In this document: in pieces, positions 24,301 through 32,159 of the stretch
Layout: every line of letters starts with the position of its first letter
How positions within the stretch are numbered: position 1 is the stretch's first letter
DNA from: Phaseolus vulgaris
Taxonomy: Eukaryota; Streptophyta; Magnoliopsida; Fabales; Fabaceae
Length of the DNA stretch: 64,000 nucleotides
Assembly: GCF_000499845.2 (NCBI RefSeq)
Contig: NC_023754.2
Location: 8,162,403 to 8,226,402, forward strand
Direction: 5' to 3'
Position numbers and translations under genes: made by a program
Notes under the pieces: generated by a model
The model's input: the letters and a program-made list of their open reading frames with translations, nothing else
Told to the model about the DNA's origin: nothing
Databases searched by the model: none

Positions 24301-26323
24301 TTAACACAATGGTAAACCTCCCTCGGGTAGAGAGGACACTTCTGAAAAATATTGTAAAACTTGCAGATTCCAGTTGAAAGGAGTACTCTCCGTTTAAGGC
24401 GTATTTGTATACCTTGGTTCTAGGCTTGTAAGGAGTTTTCAGTATTAGAGAGGAAATTCAGAATCTGTTTCTGTGTGATTAGGCTTAAACAATTCCAATC
24501 CTGAAGAGAGGATTCTAACAAAAACCTCAAACATAAACAAAAAAAAAAAATTGTTTTCACTTTAGACTTTAATTGTAATGCATAGTAAGTGCAACTGCCA
24601 ACCAATCAGAGATATTCGTAAGTATGAACTAAAATAGATATTATAAAAATTAGCAAACTCACCATACTTATCATACATGACACTCTGCAGTGCATTATAA
24701 TTAAATTCTCCATTTAACTTTTAGAAACAGTTGCTCCCTTTTCAAAAAGATATCAATGTTTTCTCTAATACCTTGAACCAAACCCCTTCTAGGTGACTAA
24801 CCTGAAATTACACGTCCAACCATAACCAAACACACACTTTAGTTTCAATCTTAATGCACTGTTAGTATTTAGAATTTAAACTCTCAGCCAATGAAAAATT
24901 ATCTTACCTATGGGTTGTAAAGTATATATTATAAAAGTTGAATCCATCCCCCAACTAAGTGACTCACCTAAAATTATGCATGCCCATAACCAAACAAGCA
25001 TTCTTGAGTTCGATATTAATGCATTGTTAATCTAAAGAATTTTACACTTTCAAGTAAACAGAAATGCTACTTATTTATTACTTCTAAATTACTATACTCA
25101 AATATTGCAAAATTACCTAATTTTACACTAATTAAGAATGCTAGTTAAGTTCATTTAATGTTATTGATCTTATTCCAAATCACCCCAATCACAGGATAGT
25201 GTCCATATTTAACCACAATGGTATCTTTGAAATAATATCATTAAATAAGTTTGAATTATTTAAAATTTGTTTATTTTAAGCTCACTTAAACATGATTATT
25301 TTTTTCCTTATATTTAAGCCCATGGAAATTATATATTATAGAAGCCAATCAAACTCACCTTACGTAGCAATTTGTGATCAAAGTATATATTATAAAAGTC
25401 AACAAACTTTTTGTATATTACAATATGTGATTGAATAACACCGGAACTACATTGTTATTGCATTCTAATTAAATTCTCACCTTCCTTGAGTTCATGGAGA
25501 TGTCCACCAATGTCCCACGGTTTTGCAACAGACTAATATGGTAAAGCCCAAAACTCACACAATGTCTAAACAATTCGACCTTGGATTCACTACATTAACT
25601 GTCAAACTCTTTGGTCTAACAAAAATTCTAAACTCAATTTAAAAGAAGTACATATTTTCTCAAATACATCGAACCAAACCCAAACTAACCTGAAACGACG
25701 CGCGCCCATTCATCCTTGAACAGGAACCCGGACACCTTCAAGGCCTGTCTGCAACATTCCAGAACCTTCTCTGCTTCCTCGGTGCCGAGCTCCTCGAGTT
25801 CCTCGGAGGCGGCGAGCCGCACGACGGTGTTCTTCCACTCCTTGCGAGGCACCTTGCCCTTGGCGAACCGAACAAGCTCGGCGACGGCGCCACGGAGGGC
25901 GTCGGGCGGGGCAGCGAAGCCGGGGGCGGCGGCGGCGGAGTGGGCGGCGGCGAGGAGGCCGAGGCCGGGGCCAAGAAAGTGGAAGACGGAGAGGCGGAGG
26001 GCGTCGGGGCCGGCGCGGAGGGCGAGGGCGAAGGAGGCGGGGCGAGAATCGGCGAATTTGGGGTTGGAGTGGATTTGGAGGGCGGTGGAGAAGAGGTAGA
26101 AGATGAAGGGAGCGGTGAAGAAGAGGAAGGCGAAGAAGTAGAGAAGGCATTTGGCGGTGTGGGGTTTGTGGGGATTTGGATTTGTGTGGGTGGAAGAAGA
26201 AGTGTAGAGGGAGATCATGCGAGGGTGCAGCTGAGTACGGTGGGGTGGAATGTAGGAAGGAGAAGAGGAAGGGGAGGAGGGAGAATGAGGTGAAGAAGGT
26301 CGAGGGCTTTTTGGGAAATTCAT
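6215..26323 (-). CDS. Apyrase-like protein (GDA1/CD39 family), six exons, C-terminus outside window
   Basis: Coding exons in transcript order: 26323-25690, 18912-18800, 17614-17507, 8124-8070, 7096-6932, 6306-6215. All introns are GT..AG and the phases agree, giving 389 uninterrupted residues. Layout: Pro/Ser-rich N-terminus (1-58); one hydrophobic segment (about 59-82), as in type II Golgi or endomembrane apyrases; a nucleotidase-like region with '[14 protein letters not shown]' and '[15 protein letters not shown]'; '[13 protein letters not shown]'; ACR4-type '[11 protein letters not shown]' (242-249); '[15 protein letters not shown]'; and conserved cysteines in '[10 protein letters not shown]', 'STCRSEAL' and 'GCLHPPC'. 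Family members hydrolyse NTPs and NDPs. Here the ACR1 signature DGGSTGTR is replaced by RAGPDALR (103-110), ACR2 is lost, and the ACR3 glutamate is Gln (215). An active enzyme is therefore unlikely. It is closest in layout to plant APY6. The start is the ATG at 26323; the frame extends upstream only to a TTG (26404). About 150-250 C-terminal residues are missing. Confidence 0.85.
6932..7096 (-). CDS. Apyrase-like gene, exon 5
   Basis: 165 bp, acceptor TTTTTGCAG, donor AGAAG|GTTGCA (weak consensus but phase-correct). Encodes '[19 protein letters not shown]' and '[17 protein letters not shown]', both with family cysteines. Confidence 0.9.
7097..8069. other. Apyrase intron 4
   Basis: AT-rich. 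A stretch near 7540-7700 has loosely repeated TTCCAGATTTT/TTCTGAA motifs. Around 7765-7850 'AAATTTAGTCCGTCAATTA' resembles a MITE end, but no matching partner end was found. No coding signal. Confidence 0.4.
8070..8124 (-). CDS. Apyrase-like gene, exon 4
   Basis: 55 bp, acceptor TTGTACAG and donor CTTT|GTAAGT. Encodes '[18 protein letters not shown]' and one further base. The 9.4-kb intron before it is mostly retrotransposon. Confidence 0.85.
9194..9760. mobile_element. Non-autonomous hAT-like DNA transposon, copy 2
   Basis: 567 bp. Left end CATGATTGTCAAACTCGCGA; reverse complement of the right end AATGGTTATCAAAGTCGCGA. Perfect 8-bp target duplication GAACAAGA at 9186-9193 and 9761-9768. It interrupts the RNase H part of a minus-strand Copia remnant. 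The interior has no transposase and shares blocks with copy 1, such as AAACGAAATG and the ACTCG-rich ends. Confidence 0.9.
10795..11810 (+). mobile_element. Solo LTR nested inside the family C LTR
   Basis: Begins TGATGAGAATC and ends TTCACATCA. Perfect 5-bp target duplication TCAGT at 10790-10794 and 11811-11815. The intact family C copy at 58344 shows the empty site. It carries a TATA-like CTATAAATAAAGG near 11221 and a C/T-rich leader, so plus orientation is likely. It also holds an AAGCCC-type simple repeat at 10884-10964. Confidence 0.85.
10884..10964. repeat. CCCAAG-type simple repeat
   Basis: About a dozen imperfect copies of the hexamer CCCAAG/CCCAAA, inside the nested LTR. Confidence 0.85.
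14216..14591 (-). mobile_element. TRIM (terminal-repeat retrotransposon in miniature), copy 1
   Basis: Two terminal repeats of about 115-120 bp (14216-14332 and 14473-14591) flank a 140-bp interior with no ORF. On the minus strand the 5' repeat begins TGTTGGAGATCCCACATCGA. The interior starts with a primer site like TGGTATCA (14463-14471) and ends with a purine tract GATGGGGGTT before the 3' repeat. These are the minimal cis parts of an LTR retrotransposon. The same design recurs at 15836-16213. Confidence 0.8.
15836..16213 (-). mobile_element. TRIM, copy 2
   Basis: Terminal repeats at about 15836-15954 and 16093-16213. The primer site on the minus strand is TGGTATCAGAGCC (+ strand 16081-16092), a near-perfect match to the initiator tRNA-Met 3' end. 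A purine tract GAGGAGGGGTG lies before the 3' repeat. The host Copia frame resumes after it, with GATT present on both sides as a possible duplication. Same family and orientation as 14216-14591. Confidence 0.85.
17109..17372 (-). repeat. Minus-strand Copia LTR with primer site
   Basis: On the minus strand it starts TGTCAGGATTCC and ends TTTTTCTGACA, so the termini are the inverted repeat TGTCAG/CTGACA. TGGTATCTGTGCTC follows at once, a slightly altered tRNA-Met primer site. The interior continues to about 16968, where the plus-strand Copia cuts in. The matching 3' LTR was not found. It ends only about 135 bp from apyrase exon 3. Confidence 0.65.
17507..17614 (-). CDS. Apyrase-like gene, exon 3
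   Basis: 108 bp, phase 0 at both ends, acceptor TTTGCAG and donor GGTCAG|GTGCC. Encodes 36 residues including '[17 protein letters not shown]'. Confidence 0.9.
17615..18799. other. Apyrase intron 2
   Basis: 1.2 kb, AT-rich, with no recognisable element or coding block. It is the only long intron of this gene in which I saw no retrotransposon. Confidence 0.5.
18800..18912 (-). CDS. Apyrase-like gene, exon 2 (ACR3-ACR4)
   Basis: 113 bp. The acceptor is ATAG at about 18913-18916 and the donor is TTGCAG|GTTTTTTC. Encodes residues 212-249, from 'GEEQGIFSW' to '[11 protein letters not shown]'. The base left by exon 1 completes the glycine codon. Confidence 0.9.
19171..19425 (-). mobile_element. 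Short solo LTR
   Basis: 255 bp with 9-bp inverted termini (TGTTAGGAT..ATCCTAACA) and a perfect 5-bp target duplication GATCC at 19166-19170 and 19426-19430. A TATA-like GATATAAATAAG on the minus strand near 19345 suggests minus orientation. It lies in apyrase intron 1. Confidence 0.85.
19640..20042 (-). pseudogene. 3' end of a minus-strand Copia (RNase H tail plus LTR start)
   Basis: The minus strand shows a Copia-type purine tract GAGAGGGAGTG followed by TGTTGTAAGTAATGAAT as the LTR start (+ strand near 19826). RNase H tail sequence extends from there to 20042. It closely resembles 8690-9190 in intron 3. It is cut at 20043 by the plus-strand Copia. Confidence 0.6.
20043..23895 (+). mobile_element. 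Copia element with two LTRs in apyrase intron 1
   Basis: Left LTR 20043-20241 and right LTR 23713-23895 both begin TGTTGTGTAATTAGGAG and end TTTCTTTCA. A primer-like GATACCAGAGCTT follows the left LTR, and a G-rich tract (about 23695-23710) precedes the right one. The LTRs differ by several substitutions and indels, and no 5-bp target duplication is seen (ATAGA versus ACTCG), so the insertion is old or rearranged. Confidence 0.85.
20345..23690 (+). pseudogene. Copia pol remnant (PR-IN-RT-RH)
   Basis: Order: protease-like '[11 protein letters not shown]' (the catalytic DSGA is now DSSA), pre-integrase, integrase '[13 protein letters not shown]' with '[10 protein letters not shown]' (21013-21456), RT '[17 protein letters not shown]' and '[17 protein letters not shown]' (22366-22600), and RNase H '[19 protein letters not shown]' (23188-23460) with 'RTKHIEID' after it. 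The third integrase acid reads Lys ('QNGVAKRKN'), and the RT YVDD block reads 'YVHYMI'-like near 22760. With multiple frameshifts and stops, this copy cannot move by itself. Confidence 0.85.
23896..24167 (+). pseudogene. Chromodomain-type gypsy integrase tail
   Basis: Fragment reading '[13 protein letters not shown]', then '[13 protein letters not shown]' and '[10 protein letters not shown]', with stops and a frame change. It matches the kind of sequence at 5500-5830. It is followed by a purine tract and an LTR start at 24168, so it is the last part of the internal region. Confidence 0.7.
24168..24520 (+). repeat. 3' LTR of the chromodomain gypsy fragment
   Basis: Begins TGTTAGGACCAGG right after GGAGGAGGTAT and ends GAGGATTCTAACA (353 bp), giving inverted TGTTAG/CTAACA termini. 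No upstream LTR partner is in the window. Confidence 0.65.
24690..25720. repeat. Local duplications around the exon 1 donor in intron 1
   Basis: The stretch around the exon 1/intron 1 junction (about 25640-25720) has two diverged relatives in the intron, near 24760-24830 and 24945-25000. All share an (A)CCAAACC..CTAACCTGAAA-type block. A second block, ATTAAATTCTC, recurs at about 24700 and 25470, and GTGTCCATATTTAAC near 24292 and 25199. The copies keep a pseudo-donor but not the coding frame. Confidence 0.5.
25690..26323 (-). CDS. Apyrase-like gene, exon 1
   Basis: 634 bp, phase 1 at the donor TCAG|GTTAG. Very GC-rich for this window. Encodes residues 1-211 and the first base of 212: Pro/Ser-rich N-terminus, membrane segment and the degenerate ACR1/ACR2 region. 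Alternative in-frame ATG at 26218. Confidence 0.85.
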
Positions 26324-26860
26324 TGATGGTGGTTGCTCGGAGAAAGCGGTGGCGCTTTGGAATGGGATTGTGCAGGGTGGTGTTGGGGACGAACTGCAAT
26401 GCAATTGGCTTAGGAGGAGGTTGAGAAGTTTTGACCTTCAAGAGCAAGTGTAGGTTGATTGAATGAGTAATGGTAACAACTTTCAAATTAATACTATTTT
26501 AATTTAATTATAATTATATATGTTTTTAGGCAGTAAAAAGTTTTGAAAATTTATTTATTTTTACTTTTAAAATATCTGTAAATATTATAGCATCATTTAC
26601 ATACTTTGATTGTAAATGTACTCTGTAGATAAAAAAAAAACCTTAGATTGTTGGCTGTAATACAAATATTTTTGGAATACTTTCAAATAATAATAATATG
26701 ATAAACAAGTAAAATATAATTATAAAAATTATCTCATGTAAAAAAAAATGTTACTTGAACACCTGGAAATTGGATGGATCAGGATATAACTGCCCATGTG
26801 GATGTGCTGGAAAATCCGAAAAATTTTGAAAATTTTGTTACAGGTTTGAACATTTTGGGG
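26324..26860. other. Upstream region of the apyrase-like gene
   Basis: Minus strand upstream of the ATG. A likely 5' leader lies at about 26324-26460, with a TATA-like ATATAATTA stretch near 26510-26520. Beyond that the DNA is AT-rich with no coding signal. The exact transcription start cannot be fixed. Confidence 0.4.
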
Positions 26861-27224
26861 TGCAGGTTAACTTTCTCCACTTCTCTTCCATCTTAGGTGT
26901 TATCTTCTACTCCATCATTTGTTCAGTCCTTTTCTCGAGCTTTTATTCGAGCCTCTCATTCAGCATTTGTTCCAGAATTTGTCTCTTCTCCACCTTTTAT
27001 TTCACCATTTCTCGTTCGTTCGTTCTCATTCGTTCTCATCGGGTTGTGGAAATAGGAATTATGCATCTTTTTTTACGGTGGTTGGGTGGCGCTATTGAGT
27101 CTTACATTGGAAGTGTTGTATTAGGTCTCATCAAAAGTAATACATTTTCTATTCATTGGTTTATTAAGTGAATGATTGACCTTCTTTGATTTTTGTTGGG
27201 TGATGAATGTGTTTAGTTTCACCA

Positions 27225-27850
27225 AAGATAATACATTTTTAGGAAATTTGAAGTTAATTTTCTTGTTGGTTGGGGGGCATGAGGTGGGGAAAAAGTCAAT
27301 TAAATGAGGTGTTTGGAGGTCATTAGGGTATGGTAGTGTCAATTTAGAGAGTGTTAGTATGTGATGACCCTGGTAGAAAGATGTGGTGATTCACATTACT
27401 CTTCTTGCACAAACCCAGTGAAGATTTTTCTGAAAATTTGAAGTTAGTGTTCCTATTGGTTGGGGTGGGGCATGATGTGGGGAGAAAGTCAGTTAAATGA
27501 GGTGTTTGAAGGTCATGAGGGTATGGCAGTGTCAACTTAGAGAGTGACAGTATGTGGTGACCCTAGTAGGAATATGTGGTAACCCACATTACTCTTCCTG
27601 CACAGACTCAATGAAGATTTTCTGGAAATTTCAAGTTAGTGTTCCTGATGGTTGGGGTGGGGCATGAGGTGGGGAGAAAGTCAGTTAAATGAGGTGTTTG
27701 AAGGTCATGAGGGTATGACAGTGTCAACTTAGAGAGTGGCAGTATGTGGTGACCCTAGTAAGAATATGTGATAACCCCCATTACTCTTTCTGCATAGACC
27801 CAATGAAGATTTTTCTGGAAATTTCAAGTTAGTGTTCTTGTTATTTGCCA
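27225..27850. repeat. 192-bp tandem repeat, about 3.3 copies
   Basis: Units are marked by GAGGTGTTTGRAGGTCAT at 27306, 27499 and 27691, a spacing of 192-193 bp. Each also holds a 'TTGGTTGGGGTGGGGCATGA'-like block and 'GTCAACTTAGAGAGTG'. It lies about 320 bp upstream of a transposon-type exon. Confidence 0.85.
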
Positions 27851-28167
27851 TGTGGTGACCCAAAGTCAATTTCTTGCACACATTTACAAATTTCGTTATT
27901 TTGGTTATTTTTTTCAAGGTTTAGGGTTGAAAAGAAGTTAGTGAATTTGTTATTATTGTTGTATTGTAATGAATTGGTTGATATACTTTGTTTCGGACAA
28001 TTTTGAAATGGCTTCTTCAAATGGGAAAGTATGACAGTGAAAAGTTTGATCATGAAGAAAGGAAAATAAAGGTTTCATTGATTATATTACTAGGTTTCTA
28101 ATAGTTAATTTTGAAATTGTGAAATTATATTGGATTTAAACATTTGTCTTCCATAGTTATCTTGTAG

Positions 28168-28505
28168 ATTCGAGTAACACTCAACATATTGTGGAAATCA
28201 ATAGAAATTTGATGTCATTGCATCGCCAAAGAATAAAGGCAACCCCTTTTAAGTGGATGCTCCAATTAGAAGATGAATTAGACATATCAAGTTCTGTTCT
28301 TCACAAATTAATTAGTAAGTGCAGTGTTGATGATAATTGTTTTAGGATAAGACAACATTTAGTGTCTTTTAAGGTTGTCGATGTGTGTTTCGCCCTGGGG
28401 TTGCGAGTGGTGGGTGAACTGTTATATTTGGAGGATGATGGTGGTGGGTTAGTGAATGAGGTATTTGGTAGAGAGGACATAAAACACCTGAACCTGAACA
28501 CCTGA
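28168..28505 (+). pseudogene. Plant transposon-associated protein fragment (N-terminal domain seen with ULP1-type elements)
   Basis: An open stretch with acceptor-like CTTGTAG before it. It reads 'EINRNLMSLHRQRIKATPF', 'KWMLQLEDELDISS', 'FRIRQHLVSFKVVDVCFALG' and 'GGGLVNEVFGREDI'. From memory this resembles the N-terminal domain of plant transposon proteins that carry a C-terminal C48/ULP1 peptidase (Mutator-related). It ends abruptly at 28505 next to LTR sequence and a short repeat of CACCTGAACCTG. No protease part remains. The family call is uncertain. Confidence 0.45.
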
Positions 28506-28507
28506 AC

Positions 28508-29266
28508 CTGCAAAGACAAAGGGGCACCTAGAGGTCGTTTGCACTCTGACGCTCAAGTTAATACTAGGACTAGGAAACACCAAAACTCTTAGCTCGTAAA
28601 AACCCTCGTAAATTGTGCATGTATCGCGCAAATGTTGTGTACCTTATTAGGTTTGTTACTACCCTTTATATACTCTAGGGTTTTCATAGTTTCCGCCACC
28701 CGCATTTAGGGTTTCTGAGGGTATGCCTTAGCGCCACTATCGCCCACTCTTAGGGCAATCTAGCGCGTAAAGCTCCCTTACTGAAGTGCAACCTCTGACG
28801 GAATGACCACCTGGGTACCAACTTGTGCACCTAATCTCTAGGGCCATTCGTCCTGGGGGTGCCCTAGCTGTTCACGTGCCACGCATGCAGCCTACCCCTG
28901 GGATGCAACCCTAATGGGCCTTAGTGCTTCCAGTGGTTCTTTGCTTGTGTCGCGCCTAAATGTGCTATTCACACCACATGCACGGACCCCTCGTGATCAG
29001 GCTTCCCCTACTGATAACTGGTGTGTAGTCCGGGATCCACCTCTCGTGGCCCAGCTCTGTTGTTTAACTCACCGATGCCCAATGTCACATCGCCCTCACT
29101 CTGTTGTCAAGGACACATCAGCACATCCTGGTGATCGACGTCTGACCACTCTTCGGCACCTTGGCTCGCGTCGCTCGCGAGACACTGGCCCATGCTGCTC
29201 GTGGGACCCAGCTTACGTGGCCCACCATTACTAGAAGTCAACGACGTCCGAGGACTGGTCGGTACA
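28508..29266 (-). repeat. 3' LTR of Tat-type element B (truncated at its U5 end)
   Basis: Shares 'CTGCAAAGACAAAGG', 'TCGTTTGCACTCT', the CATGCATG-type block and the end GGTACA with 33411-34147. On the minus strand it starts TGTACCGACC after the purine tract ATTAGGGGGCTTA. It lacks the last 100 bp or so that the 5' LTR has. Confidence 0.75.
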
Positions 29267-29814
29267 TAAGCCCCCTAATCTCGAGTTGTTAAATTGTTCA
29301 GCGAAGAGACTAAGTCCTCACCCGTGGCGACCTACGTGGCTCTGTGTGACGGGAGGTGAACAGTGCACCGAAGTGACACTTCTCTGTGCCCGTTTTAATC
29401 TGCACACACGTGTCTAGATCAACGACCAGAACTTAACGCCGCTTGCACTCCTTCGTTTACGTTAAGCATTCAAAAACATGCGCTTCGTCACTGTTCCATC
29501 ACTTTCTCTGAAACTTCTTCGATCGTTTATATTCTCTTCGAAAGTTCTCACCTTTCCAACTTCAAAACTCAGAACTTCCACCCCACTTCGATCTAAAGGT
29601 ATGATCTTCATTCATTGATTGCCCTTCTCTTACGATTCCGCTGCTCACACATGCGATAAACTGCTCTAGGACTGTTTAAATTTCTGCATTTGGGTTTTCT
29701 CTATTTTTTCTCTATTCCTTTGTTTTTCTGGGTCTCTTCGAGTCGCTCCATCGCCTTCCACTAAACCCTTGTTTCTTCCTTTTTCTTTTTCTCTTTTTCA
29801 GCTTTCTCCTTGAA
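29267..29814. other. Leader region of the antisense ORF
   Basis: GC-richer than the window average, with C/T-rich stretches near 29690-29810 just before the ATG. It probably carries the 5' untranslated part of the antisense transcript. No other gene is seen. Confidence 0.4.
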
Positions 29815-31662
29815 ATGGCTCGAATAAAAACCACCTCCAACCCTCCTCCCAGCGTAGATTACAAAGCTCTCTACCCTTGGGCTTCCGCTGAACTCCTCGT
29901 CGAGACCTCCACTCTTACCTCCAGTGAGGATGTGAGGAAGCACTGGGATAACGAACCTGATTGCAAGGGATGGGTGTTTGGCAGAGAGAGTGACGACTAT
30001 GTCTCGGTTCGTCCTTGCGCAAAGGGCGAACTCGTGGGCGCGGATGATCGCGCCAACGAAGGAGAGCCTTTCTTCTTCCTTTACTCCACCATTTTTGAAC
30101 GGATTAAGCTTTGCCTCCCACTCATGGGCTTCGAGAGGGCACTGCTGACGGACATTAACGTGGCCCCTGCCCAGCTGCATCCCAACAGTTGGGCGTTCAT
30201 GAGGGCGTTCGCCATATTATGCAACCACTTTGGGCACCCTCCCTCCGTCGATGTCTTCCTCCACTTCTTCGAGGCTAAGAGCCCCGAGAAGAACCTCTAG
30301 GTGAGCTTCAGTGGCGTGGCGGGGAGAGTCCTCCTCACACTCTTCCAACAATCCTATAAGGGCTTCAAAGGGAAGTTCTTTAGGGTGTGTTGCACCGAAC
30401 ACGGCCCCACCTTACTGGATGGGTTTCCCTTTACTGGGTGGGGAAGTTGAAGCTAAAAAATCCCAAGACCCTCGAAGAACTGGCCCCTCCCTATCGCGAA
30501 TTGTGTCAGGTCCTTGCAAGCCTAGGAGTAGTGTTCAACACTGCCCAACTGATCAAGCACGAGTTCAGCTCTTGGGGCCTCAAGGGCTATATTGATTTGT
30601 TTCTACTTCTTTCTTCACTTCATTGTGCATATCTGTTACCAACCTTTTATGCTTGTATATTCTGTTTCTTCATGCTTATGCATTTACTGGCCTACTACTG
30701 TGGCTCTTGTATTCTCTGGTTGATGACTATGTGTTGTTATCTTCTCATGTATTCTTATCTTGGTGTAGGTATGGTACTGAACGAGGAGAAAAGGGCTAGG
30801 CTGGCTGATACGCTTGCGCGCCGCAAGGGGCACTCAGTGGTGCGGGTGCCTCAGCCCCTTCTGCTCCTATTGCAGTAGTCCCTCTTGCCGCTGCCCAGGC
30901 CTCGCCTACTCTAGTCCCCCTTGAGAAGAACAAAGGGGTGGTGGAGATTGACTCAGAGGACGAGGACACTAGGGAGGGTGTCGTCTTCAAGAGGCGAAGG
31001 GTGGTCGCAACGACGACCTCACACTCTGCAACCAATAGCCTTCTCACCTCATTCATGGAGCATGCCCTCAGTGCCTCCTCCCCCCGCGAACTTCTCGCGC
31101 TTGAGGGTGGTAGGGAGAGTGCCCCCAGAAATGACCAAACATCACCCGCTCCTGAGCTACCCGCTGTCCTCCAATACGCCCTCAAGAGCTTCCAAGAGAG
31201 AGGAGCAACGGAGGCTTTGGACGAAGACGCGCTGCGGGAACATATGGGCCATGGCCTTGGTGAGTTCCTCGTCAACTCCAGCGCTCTCGCGGGTGAGGTG
31301 GAGGCGAGGATGAGGGAGGAACTTGCCCTAATGGAGGCAAAGATGAAGGAAGAGCTTGCCCAACAGGCTCGGGTCTTTGCCATTGGTGAAACCGCCCTGA
31401 CCCAAAAGTTGAGCAGCCTGCCCCAATCAAAAAAAGATACCAAGAGGCAACTCTTCGACAAGGGTTAGGAGGCTTTCCAGCTGGAAGCAAAGATTCTGCC
31501 CCTTCGCACCAAGGTGATCAAGCTGGAAGAACAGGCGGAGGAAACCAAGGCAAAGATGGCTAAGCTTGAAGAGAGGGCCACCAACCAAGAGGTGCAACTT
31601 GGCCGATTGGAGGGTGAACTTTCCCAACAGGCTGAAACCTTCAAGAAGACCGAGGCGGAGCT
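29815..31662 (+). pseudogene. Antisense ORF of Tat-type element B (retrotransposon accessory protein)
   Basis: The ATG at 29815 opens 'MARIKTTSNPPP'. The N-terminal globular part continues past a TAG at 30298 into 'QQSYKGFKGKFFRV', 'PKTLEELAPPYRE' and 'LIKHEFSSWGLKGYI' (to about 30594). An intron of about 170 bp (30595 to GTGTAG near 30768) leads to 'MVLNEEKRARLADTLARRK'. After a frameshift near 30830 comes an acidic/basic stretch ('VVEIDSEDED', 'FKRRR'), then a long coiled coil (about 31270-31660; 'ELAQQARVFAIGETAL'). A stop lies at 31467. The C-terminus is cut at 31663 by an LTR piece. The gene lies opposite to gag. Its role in Tat elements is not known to me. Confidence 0.65.
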
Positions 31663-32158
31663 TGTACCGCCCTGGTAGTCGGAAGTGATGACGTGGCATC
31701 AAGCTATTGTATAGGCGTATTGACGAGACGCCTTGCTGGCAGAAGGGAAGGAAGTCGGGGGGCTCGTGAAGTCGCCAGTTATTAAGTTGGCGTGCTCCGA
31801 TCTCCAGCACACCAGAACCGGCGGTCACCGGGTTAAAGATGAAGTCGCCAGATGTAAACTCAGGCGACCAAGTGATTAGAGATCGCCGGAGCAAGCACAT
31901 CGCCGAAGATGAAGGTGGTGCAGATTATGAAGGCGGCCGGCGAGACCACAGGGAAGGTGTGTACGAAGGCACCCTAGCTCGCCAATCCAGTAGAGATTGC
32001 ACTCCAGGACAGCTATGCACTGAGTAGTATCATGCATAAGTAACTTAGCTAAAGGTGAGTCAGAAGCAGCGCTCAAGTCAAGGAGGCTCCAGATGATGGC
32101 ACGTGTACAGCTGGATGCGAGCCACGTGTCCAGATGTGTAACTGCCAGGAGAGAGAAA
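31663..32158 (+). repeat. LTR fragment (U3 side) fused between antisense ORF and gag
   Basis: Starts TGTACCGCCCTGGTAGTCGG, an LTR-like TG terminus, and runs through CGCCAG/GGCGATC-type GC-rich blocks to GAGAGAGAAA, stopping where a TATA box would be expected. It has no target duplication and no matching right end, so it is a remnant of a third LTR family rather than a clean insertion. Confidence 0.5.
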
Positions 32159-32159
32159 G

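Noticed and set aside
26324..26404. Longer apyrase N-terminus starting at 26404
   Set aside because: That codon is TTG. The first in-frame ATG is at 26323.
25710..26486. Several long open frames on both strands over apyrase exon 1
   Set aside because: They are out-of-frame shadows caused by the GC-rich sequence. Only the minus-strand frame ending at 25690 joins to exon 2 with family motifs.
29761..30180. 139-codon minus-strand frame
   Set aside because: Antisense shadow of the plus-strand retroelement ORF that starts at 29815.
30796..31461. 221-codon minus-strand Ser/Ala-rich frame
   Set aside because: Shadow of the acidic and coiled-coil part of the plus-strand ORF; low-complexity composition.
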